A stretch of 64,000 nt of DNA. Origin: Neobacillus sp. OS1-2. Lineage in GTDB: Bacteria > Bacillota > Bacilli > Bacillales > Cytobacillaceae. Positions 43,994 to 52,759 of this stretch are shown here, piece by piece. The notes below the pieces were generated by a model, which saw nothing but the letters and a program-made list of their open reading frames with translations, was not told the DNA's origin and did no database searches. Numbering within the stretch: the stretch's first letter is position 1; each line of letters begins with the position of its first letter. The stretch is taken from NCBI RefSeq assembly GCF_030915505.1, contig NZ_CP133265.1:124001-188000 (forward strand). Reading direction: 5' to 3'. Position numbers and translations under genes: made by a program.

Positions 43994-44239
43994 ATGAGAT
44001 TTTTATATAAGCGGCCGAGGATAGAACACGTTCAGGAAGAATTGGATACTCTTATGGAAGTAATGGTTTCCGACCTATTTGTCTATCTAGATTTATTTGT
44101 GTTTAGCCTCATCTTCACATTGCTTCTTTCCCCTGCAATCAATTCATTTGCCCTGTCCATTCTATTTTTCATTGCTGCCTATAGCCTATTCACAAGCCTC
44201 TACTATTTTCTATTTAGTCGCATCATGAACAAAAGTTAG
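43994..44239 (+). CDS. Hypothetical two-helix membrane protein, 81 aa
   Basis: MRFLYKRPRIEHVQEELDTLMEVM followed by two hydrophobic segments (LFVYLDLFVFSLIFTLLLSPAI and FALSILFFIAAYSLFTSLYYFLF). AGGTG 6 nt before ATG. The only plus-strand gene inside the Ter cluster; its 3' end overlaps the convergent HAD gene by 17 nt. Family not recognised. Confidence 0.55.
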   Translation: MRFLYKRPRIEHVQEELDTLMEVMVSDLFVYLDLFVFSLIFTLLLSPAINSFALSILFFIAAYSLFTSLYYFLFSRIMNKS

Positions 44240-45065
44240 TTTCTTGTGGCAATAGTTTAAGAAACCCTTGGATAATCTCTTCCCCTGCAAGTACCCCATG
44301 GTTTTCTGTAATAATTTGGTTATTGGTGCCTGTCACCTTTGACAATATTGACATATTGGCAAGCTCATTTACAAGTTCTCCGTGGTTTGGAATGAATCGA
44401 TATTGGCAGTTCTTTAGGAAGTCCCAATCGAGGATGGAGTCCCCCGCGCCTGCGATCGTTTTCATCCCTTCACGGTTACATATATATTCAAGTGCGCTTC
44501 CTTTACTAATCGCTTTCGGTATGAAATAAAGCTTTCTCCCTTGTAAGGAAATCCTCCAACCATATCTGAGAGCTAAACTTTGAAGCATTTCTTTGTCGGA
44601 GGCAGTTGGGAGGCAATTTAATATGTAATAGAAAAATAGATTCTCTGCCTGCTTCATTTCCCCATCAAAATGGAAACCTTCCCGGTGCAAAATAGAAAGT
44701 AACTCAGATTGCGAAACCGACTCCGAGTGTAACTTTCTATAAATATGATTCGACCATTCCTCCATCGGCATCCCTTGATAGAGAATAGTGGCACCGTTGG
44801 ATGTAATGGCATATTTAATCGGTATCTCCTCTGCTAGTATGACAAATCGGTTAAATTGCGCTGTTGTCCTTGTAGTCACCGGTACAAATAAACTATGAAA
44901 GGATAGCTTCTTTAATGCCGAGAAGGCGGATTCTGTCATATAGCCAACCCATTTGCCATCCTTTTGTTCAACAGGTTTAAGGATAGATTTTTTTGGTTCA
45001 CCAAGTTCTTCAATTGCTCGCATAGAATACATCAAAGTTCGGTCAAGATCGGATGCAAAAATCAT
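44223..45065 (-). CDS. HAD-superfamily phosphatase of the Ter biosynthetic operon
   Basis: Cof/sucrose-phosphatase-type HAD hydrolase. The nucleophile motif is FASDLDRTLMYS (DxDxT), with TTRTTAQF (motif II Thr) and AGAGDSILDWDFL (motif IV Asp). 280 aa. Starts 4 nt inside the StiP-type gene. Ter-linked HAD enzymes are proposed to dephosphorylate a nucleoside-like intermediate. Confidence 0.87.
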   Translation of the reverse strand: MIFASDLDRTLMYSMRAIEELGEPKKSILKPVEQKDGKWVGYMTESAFSALKKLSFHSLFVPVTTRTTAQFNRFVILAEEIPIKYAITSNGATILYQGMPMEEWSNHIYRKLHSESVSQSELLSILHREGFHFDGEMKQAENLFFYYILNCLPTASDKEMLQSLALRYGWRISLQGRKLYFIPKAISKGSALEYICNREGMKTIAGAGDSILDWDFLKNCQYRFIPNHGELVNELANMSILSKVTGTNNQIITENHGVLAGEEIIQGFLKLLPQETNFCS

Positions 45066-46183
45066 TCTTGCATCCCCTTTACCGATTTAATCAAGCCGCA
45101 GCATAAGTAGTTCAAATCAGGATATGGCACGACTTCAACTCCTTTTTCTTCTGCTAACATGAGGATATGCTTCACAAACGGACTCGAGGGATCCCTCATT
45201 AATATCTTCCATGGAACCCTGCGAAGAAGAACTCTAGTCGTTTCGCCCACACCAGGCTTAATATAATGGGTGCTGTCAATTTCAAATTCCGCTTGAATTT
45301 TCTTCACATCTGCCATCCCCAAGAACCCTGTTTCAATATCATCCTGGAGTTTTTCAGACACAGTTGCCGCTGCCTCATTCATAATCGTTGGAAACTGACC
45401 AGTAATTACATCAATAAATTCATTCGAAACATCCTCAGCAAGTAAATCCCGGTAATATTTTGCCCCATGAAAATCATCTTTGCCGATGTAATGTTCATTT
45501 AAAACCGTCCGGCTTACGAGCCCTGAAACAGTTGAATTTAAACAAGCACTTGGGATTAAAAAGTCTTCCCTTGTCCCAAAAAGAGTGGTACAGTAACCAG
45601 GGTCCGCAATCACAGCAAGTGTATCATCCAGCTGAATCCCGTGTTTTTGTTGATAGCCCTTACAGGCCTTTGTTAATTCAATTGAAATTGCGCCTTTGCC
45701 TGTCCAACCATCAACAAATTGAATCTTTCCATCAGGGTGCTCACTACGAATATATCGAATCGCATTTTCGTCTATACCGCGATCACGAATGATTGAAATA
45801 CTATAATGCGGTAAGGAAACACCATAGCGCTGTTTAATATATCTTTTGATTAGGATCCCGACCGGTGTACCGGCCCGTGCAAGTGAAACAAGGATAGCGT
45901 TATCGCCTTTCACTTGATAAATTTGTTCAGCGACAATCCCCACACATAAGGCCACTTTTTGTTTGTATTCGTGAAGGGTTTTCCAGAATAAATCCACATA
46001 ACCCTTTGGCGGCTGGTACTCGATTGGCAAGGATTCGCTATAATGTCCGCCCGATTGGATCTTCGATTCCCGGTTCATAGCGGAATCCTCTAGCTTTACA
46101 TCACTTAAATCCTTTAATAAAAATTGTACATCATCATCAAGATAGGTTCCTATCTTAGCTGGTTTGTTCATTGCCTTTTGCAT
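45062..46183 (-). CDS. StiP-type PRTase-like protein of the Ter system
   Basis: 373 aa protein of the family labelled cysteine protease StiP / PELPS. NAILVSLARAGTPVGILIKRYIK and IQFVDGWTGKGAISIELTK are phosphoribosyltransferase-like; SACLNSTVSGLVSRTVLN and HYIKPGVGETTRVLLRRVPW are family blocks. ATG at 46183 has AGAGG 8 nt upstream (GTG at 46192 possible). It overlaps the PRTase-TRSP gene and is followed by the HAD gene. Confidence 0.83.
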   Translation of the reverse strand: MQKAMNKPAKIGTYLDDDVQFLLKDLSDVKLEDSAMNRESKIQSGGHYSESLPIEYQPPKGYVDLFWKTLHEYKQKVALCVGIVAEQIYQVKGDNAILVSLARAGTPVGILIKRYIKQRYGVSLPHYSISIIRDRGIDENAIRYIRSEHPDGKIQFVDGWTGKGAISIELTKACKGYQQKHGIQLDDTLAVIADPGYCTTLFGTREDFLIPSACLNSTVSGLVSRTVLNEHYIGKDDFHGAKYYRDLLAEDVSNEFIDVITGQFPTIMNEAAATVSEKLQDDIETGFLGMADVKKIQAEFEIDSTHYIKPGVGETTRVLLRRVPWKILMRDPSSPFVKHILMLAEEKGVEVVPYPDLNYLCCGLIKSVKGMQE

Positions 46184-47540
46184 GGTATTCACCTCTGATT
46201 TTCGAAAAAAAGACGATCTTAATCGATTTAATTGCTACCTTCCCCAGTACATTTATCATTGCCATTAGATTCTTGTACTCTACTTCTCTTTCAAAAAAGA
46301 TAAATAATTCATCGTAATAACCCGGTGGAATATTATAAACAAAATGAGAAACGTCTTGATCCTCGGGGTTGGGAAAGTTCACCCCAAATCGTGCTCCGTA
46401 GCCTTCTTTGTTTTCAATGTAGATTGGGCTCCGTGTGGTTGAATGAAAATAAACACCATCGCCCATTTCCGAAGCTATTTTCATTGGCAAGTACATTAAC
46501 TCCCCAGTGCCAAGACAAAGGGTTTTTTCTCCCGTTCTTTTTTGCCTTAAGAACTCAGCGGCAGCAGAAACCCTTTTGTGCAGAGAAGGATTTCCAACAC
46601 TCGTTAAGCCAAACCGTCCAGTCTCTTCAATAAATGCGGCCTTCGTTACTAGATTTTCAGACAAAAATCCGCTGTCGCTAAAAAAGGCGGAAAGATACAG
46701 TATATCCACTGACGGCGAAAAAATATTGCTTGTTTCGTTATCTTCAAACTTCTGCATTATTTCTTTTCGTTGCTTCACCATTACATTACCAGATAACAGG
46801 CTGACAACATGTATTTTTATTCCAAACTTCTCTTCCAGCTTCGAGAAGTTTTGATTATGTTCTTGTGAACGCCAATCCAAAATACTAACTACCGTATATT
46901 CCCGCCTTGGAAATTTAGCGTGAATAGATTGGATGATATTTAACGCTGTTTTTCCCGTCGTCATTTCATCATCGACAAGGATAATTTCCCGCTCATTTTG
47001 AATCATTTCTAATGGAATATAACAGCGGTGCGATGTCGCATGGGAATGCTCTTCTTCAAAGGTTATTTCCGGTATTTTATCCATGAGTTCTTCCCTTGTC
47101 GTGTGGAAATATTCGGCCGCTTGAAAACAATCAAAAAAGGCGTGACCTAATGCTGTCGCTGTTTCAGCAAAACCAATCACAACAGGATTAATTGCTGCCG
47201 GTATGAAGGCATGGGCGGAAATAGATTCACCCTCCAAAAAGGCGGACAACAACCTTTCCTTTTCTATACATGCTAATCCCAACACCGATTCTTCATATCT
47301 AGCGGCTAAAAGAGCAGCTGTTAACAGCCCTTTAGTAGGATTAATCGGTAAATGCTTGCCTAATACTTTGCTGACAAACAAAAACGAGCGCTTTTTATTA
47401 ATCCTGGCTGCCATCGTAAATAGTTCTTCGATGGGAAGATCATAGGGATTTTCCATTACCTCTATTTCCGTTTCAATGGAATCAAGGATATTATACGTAT
47501 ACTTCTTTTTTGATAAGGTCAATGTTTGTATAGTCTTCAT
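46155..47540 (-). CDS. Phosphoribosyltransferase with TRSP domain (Ter system)
   Basis: 461 aa. The N-terminal orotate-PRTase-like part has REIILVDDEMTTGKTALNII, the PRPP-binding motif. The C-terminal TRSP domain includes GTGELMYLPMKIASEMGDGVYFHSTTRSPIYIENKEGYG with the T-R-S-P signature. GGGGTG before ATG. The 5' end overlaps the lyase gene by 50 nt. Proposed to build a ribosylated metabolite. Confidence 0.9.
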   Translation of the reverse strand: MKTIQTLTLSKKKYTYNILDSIETEIEVMENPYDLPIEELFTMAARINKKRSFLFVSKVLGKHLPINPTKGLLTAALLAARYEESVLGLACIEKERLLSAFLEGESISAHAFIPAAINPVVIGFAETATALGHAFFDCFQAAEYFHTTREELMDKIPEITFEEEHSHATSHRCYIPLEMIQNEREIILVDDEMTTGKTALNIIQSIHAKFPRREYTVVSILDWRSQEHNQNFSKLEEKFGIKIHVVSLLSGNVMVKQRKEIMQKFEDNETSNIFSPSVDILYLSAFFSDSGFLSENLVTKAAFIEETGRFGLTSVGNPSLHKRVSAAAEFLRQKRTGEKTLCLGTGELMYLPMKIASEMGDGVYFHSTTRSPIYIENKEGYGARFGVNFPNPEDQDVSHFVYNIPPGYYDELFIFFEREVEYKNLMAMINVLGKVAIKSIKIVFFSKIRGEYHAKGNEQTS

Positions 47541-48678
47541 GTAACACCCCGTAAAGCTGCGATTTTAATAATATTTTTTTTGCCCAATAATAATGAGGTT
47601 TAATTTCGTTCATTTTATTGGCAAACATACTCTTCATAACCCCGATTTCCCCAGTAGCTGCTTTGACAATATTGCTGGCATCTATGTATTCCTCATAAGA
47701 AACGATATTAAGTGCCTGAACAATTTTGATATGCGAGGGATGGATAATCGTTTTACCCGTTAATCCATTGGCAATATCCATAAGAATCTCACGGATGAAT
47801 CCATCCATATTTTCATCAATTAATTTGGCTCTCCATTTAAGTCCCTCAGCACCATACCGTTCGCGAAATGGAGTTTGGCGGAGTAGTGGCTTTAACATCC
47901 TATTTTTCGTAGAGAAATACTCCCAAACAGGGCCCGAAACGACATATGGACTATCATAACGTTGAAAGACATTGATAATATCAGAAATGCAATCTCTTAA
48001 AACAGCAATTTCATATACGGTGGTATCGGCACTCCGTCGAATCCCATACAAGCCGCAAAAATCTGTTGCCCCAATCCGTACATTTAGAATATGTTCCTTA
48101 TATTGATCAAGAAGTTGCTTGATCCTCATTAATTCTTCCATTCTCGTTTCTTTCTGGATTACACTAGCTGTTTCCAAAATCGGCATGGCATAAAACGGAT
48201 GCTCATCCGTGTGAATCCGACGAACCGTTTCTAGTAATTCTCTACCATTTTCAGCACTAAACTTTGGCAGCACGACCCCCGTCAACAGGTTTGTCGCTTG
48301 ACCCAATCGCCCAGTTACTCGTTTTAACTGTTCCAGACTGCGAATGCGGATAAACATAAGAGGCAAATCCACAAAGGTTAAAAATCCCTTATTTAACTCA
48401 AGCTTTAAATGTAACATTTCCCTGATAAGGAGTTCCTCAGCTTTAACAACTTCATTGTCTCCAACCGCATCTTCAAGGTCTATCACGAGTGAGGTTAGAC
48501 CTTCATGTTTCTTTGAGAGGATTTCCTGATGAATATTTGGGCGTGTGGCAGGCATATAGAGTGTCGCCCCTAAACCATAAGACAACAACTCACGATTGGT
48601 ATATTTATTGAAAAATTGAGGTCTTTGATAAAAAAATTGTTCAATTTCATCCTCGTAAAAATAGGTAAAAAACTCCAT
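47491..48678 (-). CDS. HpcH/HpaI-CitE-like C-C bond lyase (Ter system)
   Basis: TIM-barrel lyase, 395 aa: TSLVIDLEDAVGDNEV (metal Glu/Asp), MFIRIRSLEQLKRV, VVLPKFSAENGRELL and NVRIGATDFCGLYGIRRSADTTVYEIAVL. AGAGGAG before ATG. Separated from terC by a strong hairpin, then overlapping the PRTase gene: the start of the four-enzyme biosynthetic operon. Confidence 0.88.
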   Translation of the reverse strand: MEFFTYFYEDEIEQFFYQRPQFFNKYTNRELLSYGLGATLYMPATRPNIHQEILSKKHEGLTSLVIDLEDAVGDNEVVKAEELLIREMLHLKLELNKGFLTFVDLPLMFIRIRSLEQLKRVTGRLGQATNLLTGVVLPKFSAENGRELLETVRRIHTDEHPFYAMPILETASVIQKETRMEELMRIKQLLDQYKEHILNVRIGATDFCGLYGIRRSADTTVYEIAVLRDCISDIINVFQRYDSPYVVSGPVWEYFSTKNRMLKPLLRQTPFRERYGAEGLKWRAKLIDENMDGFIREILMDIANGLTGKTIIHPSHIKIVQALNIVSYEEYIDASNIVKAATGEIGVMKSMFANKMNEIKPHYYWAKKILLKSQLYGVLHEDYTNIDLIKKEVYV

Positions 48679-48702
48679 AACCTTTTCTCCTCTTCGAAAG
48701 GT

Positions 48703-48738
48703 AAAAAATAGAGGAGACGGACTCTCGTCAGCTCCTCA
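48703..48738 (-). terminator. Terminator between terC and the lyase gene
   Basis: Minus-strand stem GAGGAG-x-GACG / CGTC-CTCCTC followed by TATTTTTT. Probably partial, giving lower expression of the enzymes than of terD-terC. Confidence 0.75.
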
Positions 48739-48751
48739 TTTTTAAACATGA

Positions 48752-49528
48752 TTAATTGGTTTCCTTACTGCCTTCCTTTTTCTTATTCATAAAGTGAACA
48801 ACAAAAGTAGCTGCGAAGGTTACTAATAGAATGATAAAGAATGTCACATGCCCCATATCAATTCCTACTACAGCAAGAAGCATTTTCAAAGCGATAATAA
48901 GGATTAAAATATAGGCTGTTGTCTCCAGCTCAGGCACGCGGTCTATCAATGTTAAGAATACACCTGCAATCCCACGCATCATCAACACACCAAGCATACC
49001 ACCAATTAATAATACCCAAACCTGTTCACTGACACCAAATGCTGCAAGAACACTATCAACAGAGAAGGCAATATCCATTAATTCAACAGCTGCCACTGTA
49101 CCCCAGAAGGTTCCAAATAAGCGAATCAGCACCCCGGTTTGGTTCATGCCCTGAGCTTCATCATCCTCATCATTCCCCGCTGCTTTTTTCTTATCTATGA
49201 AATACTTGATGGACAACCAAGCGAGGTACCCTGCCCCCAATATTTTTACCCACCAAAGTTTGATGAGTAAAACACCAATCCCAATCGCAATAAAGCGGAA
49301 AATATAGGCGCCTAACAGGCCGTAGAAAAGGGCTTTCTTCCGCTTTTCTGATGGCAAATGTTTAACCATGACCGCTAAGACCAGCGCATTATCGGCAGAA
49401 AGCAGCCCTTCCAGTATGACTAAGGTGCCAATCAGACCCCAGCTAACGGGACTAGTTAACACTTCGCCCCACATTTCCCAGTTAAAGAATTGGGCATAGG
49501 TGTCCATAATATGTTGTAAAACCGACAT
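48752..49528 (-). CDS. yceF: TerC family integral membrane protein (YceF-like)
   Basis: 258 aa, about seven to eight helices; LEGLLSADNALVLAVMVKHLP holds the SADNA motif of TerC metal exporters, and VELMDIAFSVDSVLAAFGVS holds the second Asp motif. GGAGG before ATG. It follows terD. TerC proteins are implicated in Mn export and stress resistance. Confidence 0.93.
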   Translation of the reverse strand: MSVLQHIMDTYAQFFNWEMWGEVLTSPVSWGLIGTLVILEGLLSADNALVLAVMVKHLPSEKRKKALFYGLLGAYIFRFIAIGIGVLLIKLWWVKILGAGYLAWLSIKYFIDKKKAAGNDEDDEAQGMNQTGVLIRLFGTFWGTVAAVELMDIAFSVDSVLAAFGVSEQVWVLLIGGMLGVLMMRGIAGVFLTLIDRVPELETTAYILILIIALKMLLAVVGIDMGHVTFFIILLVTFAATFVVHFMNKKKEGSKETN

Positions 49529-49553
49529 TAAGTGTATTCCTCCATTTTTTAAA

Positions 49554-49575
49554 AAGACCCTTTTGGCCAGGTCTT
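49554..49575 (-). terminator. Short hairpin between terD and terC
   Basis: Stem AAGACC / GGTCTT followed on the minus strand by TTTAAAAAA. Weak; may tune the terD:terC ratio. Confidence 0.4.
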
Positions 49576-49589
49576 CCCTTTTCTACTTA

Positions 49590-50171
49590 TTAAGCAATCG
49601 ATAAACCAAAGTCTGTTGCTAATGCAGCTAATCCACCTTGGTAGCCGCTGCCGATTGCACTAAATTTCCATTCACCATTATGGCGATATAGTTCACCAAC
49701 AACAATTGCTGTTTCAATCGAGAAGTCTTCTCCCAGGTCATAACGAATAAGCTCTTCACCTGTAGCATCGTTAAAAATACGAGCATATGCATTGCTGACT
49801 TGTCCAAAGTTCTGATTTCTGGTGTCAGCCTCATGGATTGTAATCGTAAAAGCAATACGCTGAACGTTTGCTGGAATCGCAGTAAGATTAATTTTTACTT
49901 GTTCGTCATCACCGTCACCTGCTCCCGTGCGATTGTCTCCGGTATGTACTACAGCGCCGCCTGCTCCTTGTGGATTATTGTAAAAAATAAAATCCGCTTC
50001 GCTCGAAACTTTTCCGCTTTCGCCTAAAAGGAATACGGATGAATCTAAGTCAAAATCGTTTCCGCCATCATATTTATTCGTGTCCCAGCCAAGTCCAACC
50101 ACAACACTCGTAAGTCCTGGATTTGTTTTTGTTAAATCCACTTTTTGTCCTTTTGATAAACTTACTGCCAT
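49590..50171 (-). CDS. TerD family stress protein (first gene of the Ter cluster)
   Basis: 193 aa Ter[30 protein letters not shown], calcium motif [25 protein letters not shown] and [26 protein letters not shown] before ATG. Preceded by a consensus sigmaW promoter, so it probably responds to envelope stress together with terC. In B. subtilis the related yceC-H genes belong to the sigmaW/M/X/B regulons (from memory). Confidence 0.94.
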   Translation of the reverse strand: MAVSLSKGQKVDLTKTNPGLTSVVVGLGWDTNKYDGGNDFDLDSSVFLLGESGKVSSEADFIFYNNPQGAGGAVVHTGDNRTGAGDGDDEQVKINLTAIPANVQRIAFTITIHEADTRNQNFGQVSNAYARIFNDATGEELIRYDLGEDFSIETAIVVGELYRHNGEWKFSAIGSGYQGGLAALATDFGLSIA

Positions 50172-50205
50172 TTTTTCATTCCTCCATTTTTGGTAATAGT
50201 TTATT

Positions 50206-50231
50206 TACGAGCTTCTCTTAAAAAGGTTTCA
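50206..50231 (-). promoter_or_regulatory. ECF sigmaW-type promoter
   Basis: Minus-strand TGAAAC-N16-CGTA, an exact match to the sigmaW consensus at the right spacing, about 35 nt before the terD start. Confidence 0.88.
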
Positions 50232-50276
50232 TTTTATTATAATTAAATATTTCCTCGCCCATTCACGAACACAAAA

Positions 50277-50873
50277 CTAACTCATCCATTTAGGCGGTGT
50301 ATTTTTAGCCCAATAAATGGTTCCCAGATCATGGTGACTTTGGAAATCATCATGGTAGGTATGGTAATGAAAATTAAACCAATATCCTTCTTTTGGCGGA
50401 TTATCTCTTCTAACATGGAAACGTAAAATATCTTTTCCTTCTTCGCTATTTTTAATATTAAAAATTTTCTCGGAGAGTCCCGCACTCGGTTGCTCTGTAA
50501 TTGTTAGATTTTTCAAATCTTCTTCCGGAAATTGAGATGCTGTTTCAACCAGTGCCTCTTCGATATTTGGCAGAATTATTTCACGAAATTCATTTTCAAT
50601 CATAGGCTTAATACGTGTACCGAACTTTTGATAGGATTGAATTTCAGCCTGCTTTATTAGTTCTTCCATAAACGCTTCTCTGTTAAACTCTGATTCTTCG
50701 AAAAATCGATTCTTTTGCGTGAAACTATTTTCCACCGCTGGAGCCTCAAAGACATCCCGATCCTGAAGATTCTCGGCGTTTACTGAGTTCATTAATTGTG
50801 TTGGTGTAACTAAGCCGAAGGTTAAAATGGAAATCAATACAAACAGTGGTTTCCGAAGCCACTTATTCATCAC
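50277..50873 (-). CDS. ypjP: YpjP family protein
   Basis: 198 aa with an N-terminal hydrophobic signal/anchor (LFVLISILTFGLVTPTQ) and the family C terminus YWFNFHYHTYHDDFQSHHDLGTIYWAKNTPPKW, rich in His. AAAAGGTG precedes a GTG start. Position between thyA/dfrA and bacilliredoxin follows B. subtilis order if the Ter genes are viewed as an insert. Function unknown. Confidence 0.88.
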   Translation of the reverse strand: MMNKWLRKPLFVLISILTFGLVTPTQLMNSVNAENLQDRDVFEAPAVENSFTQKNRFFEESEFNREAFMEELIKQAEIQSYQKFGTRIKPMIENEFREIILPNIEEALVETASQFPEEDLKNLTITEQPSAGLSEKIFNIKNSEEGKDILRFHVRRDNPPKEGYWFNFHYHTYHDDFQSHHDLGTIYWAKNTPPKWMS

Positions 50874-51022
50874 AACATCACACCTTTTTCTAGCGAAAGA
50901 TACAAATTTAATGTTTCTTACAAAATATTATACTTCTTTTTTTGAAAAAATGGAAAAATCAGTTTGAACTATTTTCAAAATATTTCATTCACTACTACAA
51001 GGTTCTATGCAAAAAAATCTCA

Positions 51023-51048
51023 AAAAAAAGGACGTCAGATGACATCCT
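51023..51048 (-). terminator. Terminator of brxA
   Basis: Minus-strand stem GGATGTCAT / ACGTCC-type pairing followed by TTTTTTTGAG. Confidence 0.7.
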
Positions 51049-51485
51049 CATTCGCAATGAGCTTCAAATGCTCTCATTAAATTTTGCATAACTGCTTCCA
51101 TTGGCATTCCCTCGATATCGTGGCGGGGAATAAAATGGACGACCTTTTTATCCTTTACTAGTGCCATCGATGGCGATGAAGGTTCAATTCCATCAAAATA
51201 CTCACGCATTTTCGCAGTCGCTTCTTTATCCTGGCCGGCGAAAACAGTTACTAAACGTTCCGGCTTTTTCTCACTGTTTAACACTGCTTGTGTCGCAGCG
51301 GGGCGGGCCAATCCAGCGGCACAACCGCAAACAGAATTCACAACTACAAGTGCTGTTCCGTTTGTCTGATCCATAAAATTCTCTACTTCTTCTGCTGTTG
51401 CCAGCTCCTCAAATCCTGCCTTTGTTAGCTCTTCACGCATCGGCAGCACCATTTGTTTCATATATTCTTCATAGGCATTTGACAT
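51048..51485 (-). CDS. brxA: Bacilliredoxin (BrxA/YphP family)
   Basis: Removes bacillithiol from S-bacillithiolated proteins. The active-site CGC lies in VVVNSVCGCAAGLARPAATQ, followed by TVFAGQDKEATAKMREYF and SPSMALVKDKKVVHFIPRHDIEG. 145 aa. GGAG before ATG. Single gene with its own terminator. Confidence 0.93.
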   Translation of the reverse strand: MSNAYEEYMKQMVLPMREELTKAGFEELATAEEVENFMDQTNGTALVVVNSVCGCAAGLARPAATQAVLNSEKKPERLVTVFAGQDKEATAKMREYFDGIEPSSPSMALVKDKKVVHFIPRHDIEGMPMEAVMQNLMRAFEAHCE

Positions 51486-51541
51486 GTAAGATCACTCCAT
51501 TTCTCTTTTTTAGAATACAATACGATTGGGTAATGACAAAA

Positions 51542-52678
51542 TTACTTGTCTAATTTTCTTACTTCGGTCATTTGTTTCCAGACAGAACCCTTTGCTTCCT
51601 CGCCGCCTTCAATTCTTTCAATCGCCATTTTGATTTGCATGCTCACTTCAAATTCAGGATCATTTTCCGCCGCTTTTAATGCTGGTAAGGACGCCTGATC
51701 TCCTACCTCGTATAAAAACATTGCTGCCCGCCAGCGTACCAATTTGCTGGAATCCTGCAATGCCTTTGTCATTTCGAGGGCTGCTTCCGGAAAACCTAAA
51801 TCGGATAAGCAATCGCCCGCGGTTCTCCTCACAGTTACGGTTTTATCCTTCAATGCTCGATATAACAGGGGCAATACTTCCTGTTCTTTGATCATACCCA
51901 AATAGACTGTAGCCAGTCTGCGAATGGATGGCTTCACATCTGATAATGCTTTTTCAAGAGCAGGTAAATCTTCAAGCTCAGGATCCTCCATTTGCTCGAG
52001 CAGCTGGTAGCGAATCTGCCAGTCTTGATTTTCGAGATCGGCGCTCGTTACTTTTTTACGAACTCTTTTCGGTTTTGGAGCAGAAGCTGAATCGCTCGTT
52101 TGGGCTTTTGTTACAAGTGCCTCTAGACGTTCACTTGGATAGGCTGCAATTAATTCCTCGACAACCTCTTGGCCAATTTGTTCAAACTCACCATAGCGGA
52201 CACCTTGATTTTGCCATTTTCTTAATAAAATATAGTTGTCTTCGGGAAGCTGTGCACGCTCCCTTGCCTTTAAAAAGTATTCCGGCATGCCAAATCTGCG
52301 TTCCGTTGAGCTATCTGTCAGTTTCACTTGTAGGGGAATTTCCTTAAACATTTGGATTTCTACCTTTATCTCACCAAAATGTTCATCCACCATTTTAGAT
52401 GAAGCAGCTTCATCCACTATTTCTCCAAATGCCTTACGAACCTGGGGCAATAGGTCCTTCCAGTCATATTTTGCATTCCTTTCCACAGCCAGAAAATCTG
52501 CTACATGGTATACCCCTTTAATTCCATCAATTTGTAAAATAGACTGTATAATTGCAGGGGCATCCACAGCTGTTTCTTTCTTATAATTATGACTTTTCCC
52601 CATTGGCAGCTCTTGATCTAAATTTATTTTCATGGTATTCGGACTTGGCGTTGGTTCTATTGCCTTAATTATCACCAT
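51542..52678 (-). CDS. ypgR: Conserved virulence factor C-like HEAT-repeat protein (YpgR)
   Basis: N-terminal Nfu/NifU-N-like domain (about residues 1-85: EPTPSPNTMKINLDQELP ... IDGIKGVYHVADFLAVERN), a middle region with KRVRKK, then HEAT/PBS-type repeats (LPLLYRALKDKTVTVRRTAGDCLSDLG; ALQDSSKLVRWRAAMFLYEVGD). About 378 aa. ATG at 52678 with AAGG 5 nt upstream. Matches S. aureus CvfC / B. subtilis YpgR. Role possibly in Fe-S or stress physiology. Confidence 0.87.
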   Translation of the reverse strand: MVIIKAIEPTPSPNTMKINLDQELPMGKSHNYKKETAVDAPAIIQSILQIDGIKGVYHVADFLAVERNAKYDWKDLLPQVRKAFGEIVDEAASSKMVDEHFGEIKVEIQMFKEIPLQVKLTDSSTERRFGMPEYFLKARERAQLPEDNYILLRKWQNQGVRYGEFEQIGQEVVEELIAAYPSERLEALVTKAQTSDSASAPKPKRVRKKVTSADLENQDWQIRYQLLEQMEDPELEDLPALEKALSDVKPSIRRLATVYLGMIKEQEVLPLLYRALKDKTVTVRRTAGDCLSDLGFPEAALEMTKALQDSSKLVRWRAAMFLYEVGDQASLPALKAAENDPEFEVSMQIKMAIERIEGGEEAKGSVWKQMTEVRKLDK

Positions 52679-52759
52679 AATCACCTTATTCTTATGTTTT
52701 CTTTTACAAGTTTATCACATTGGTAAAGGTACCTTCATTTGATATGCTTTACTAAGTCT

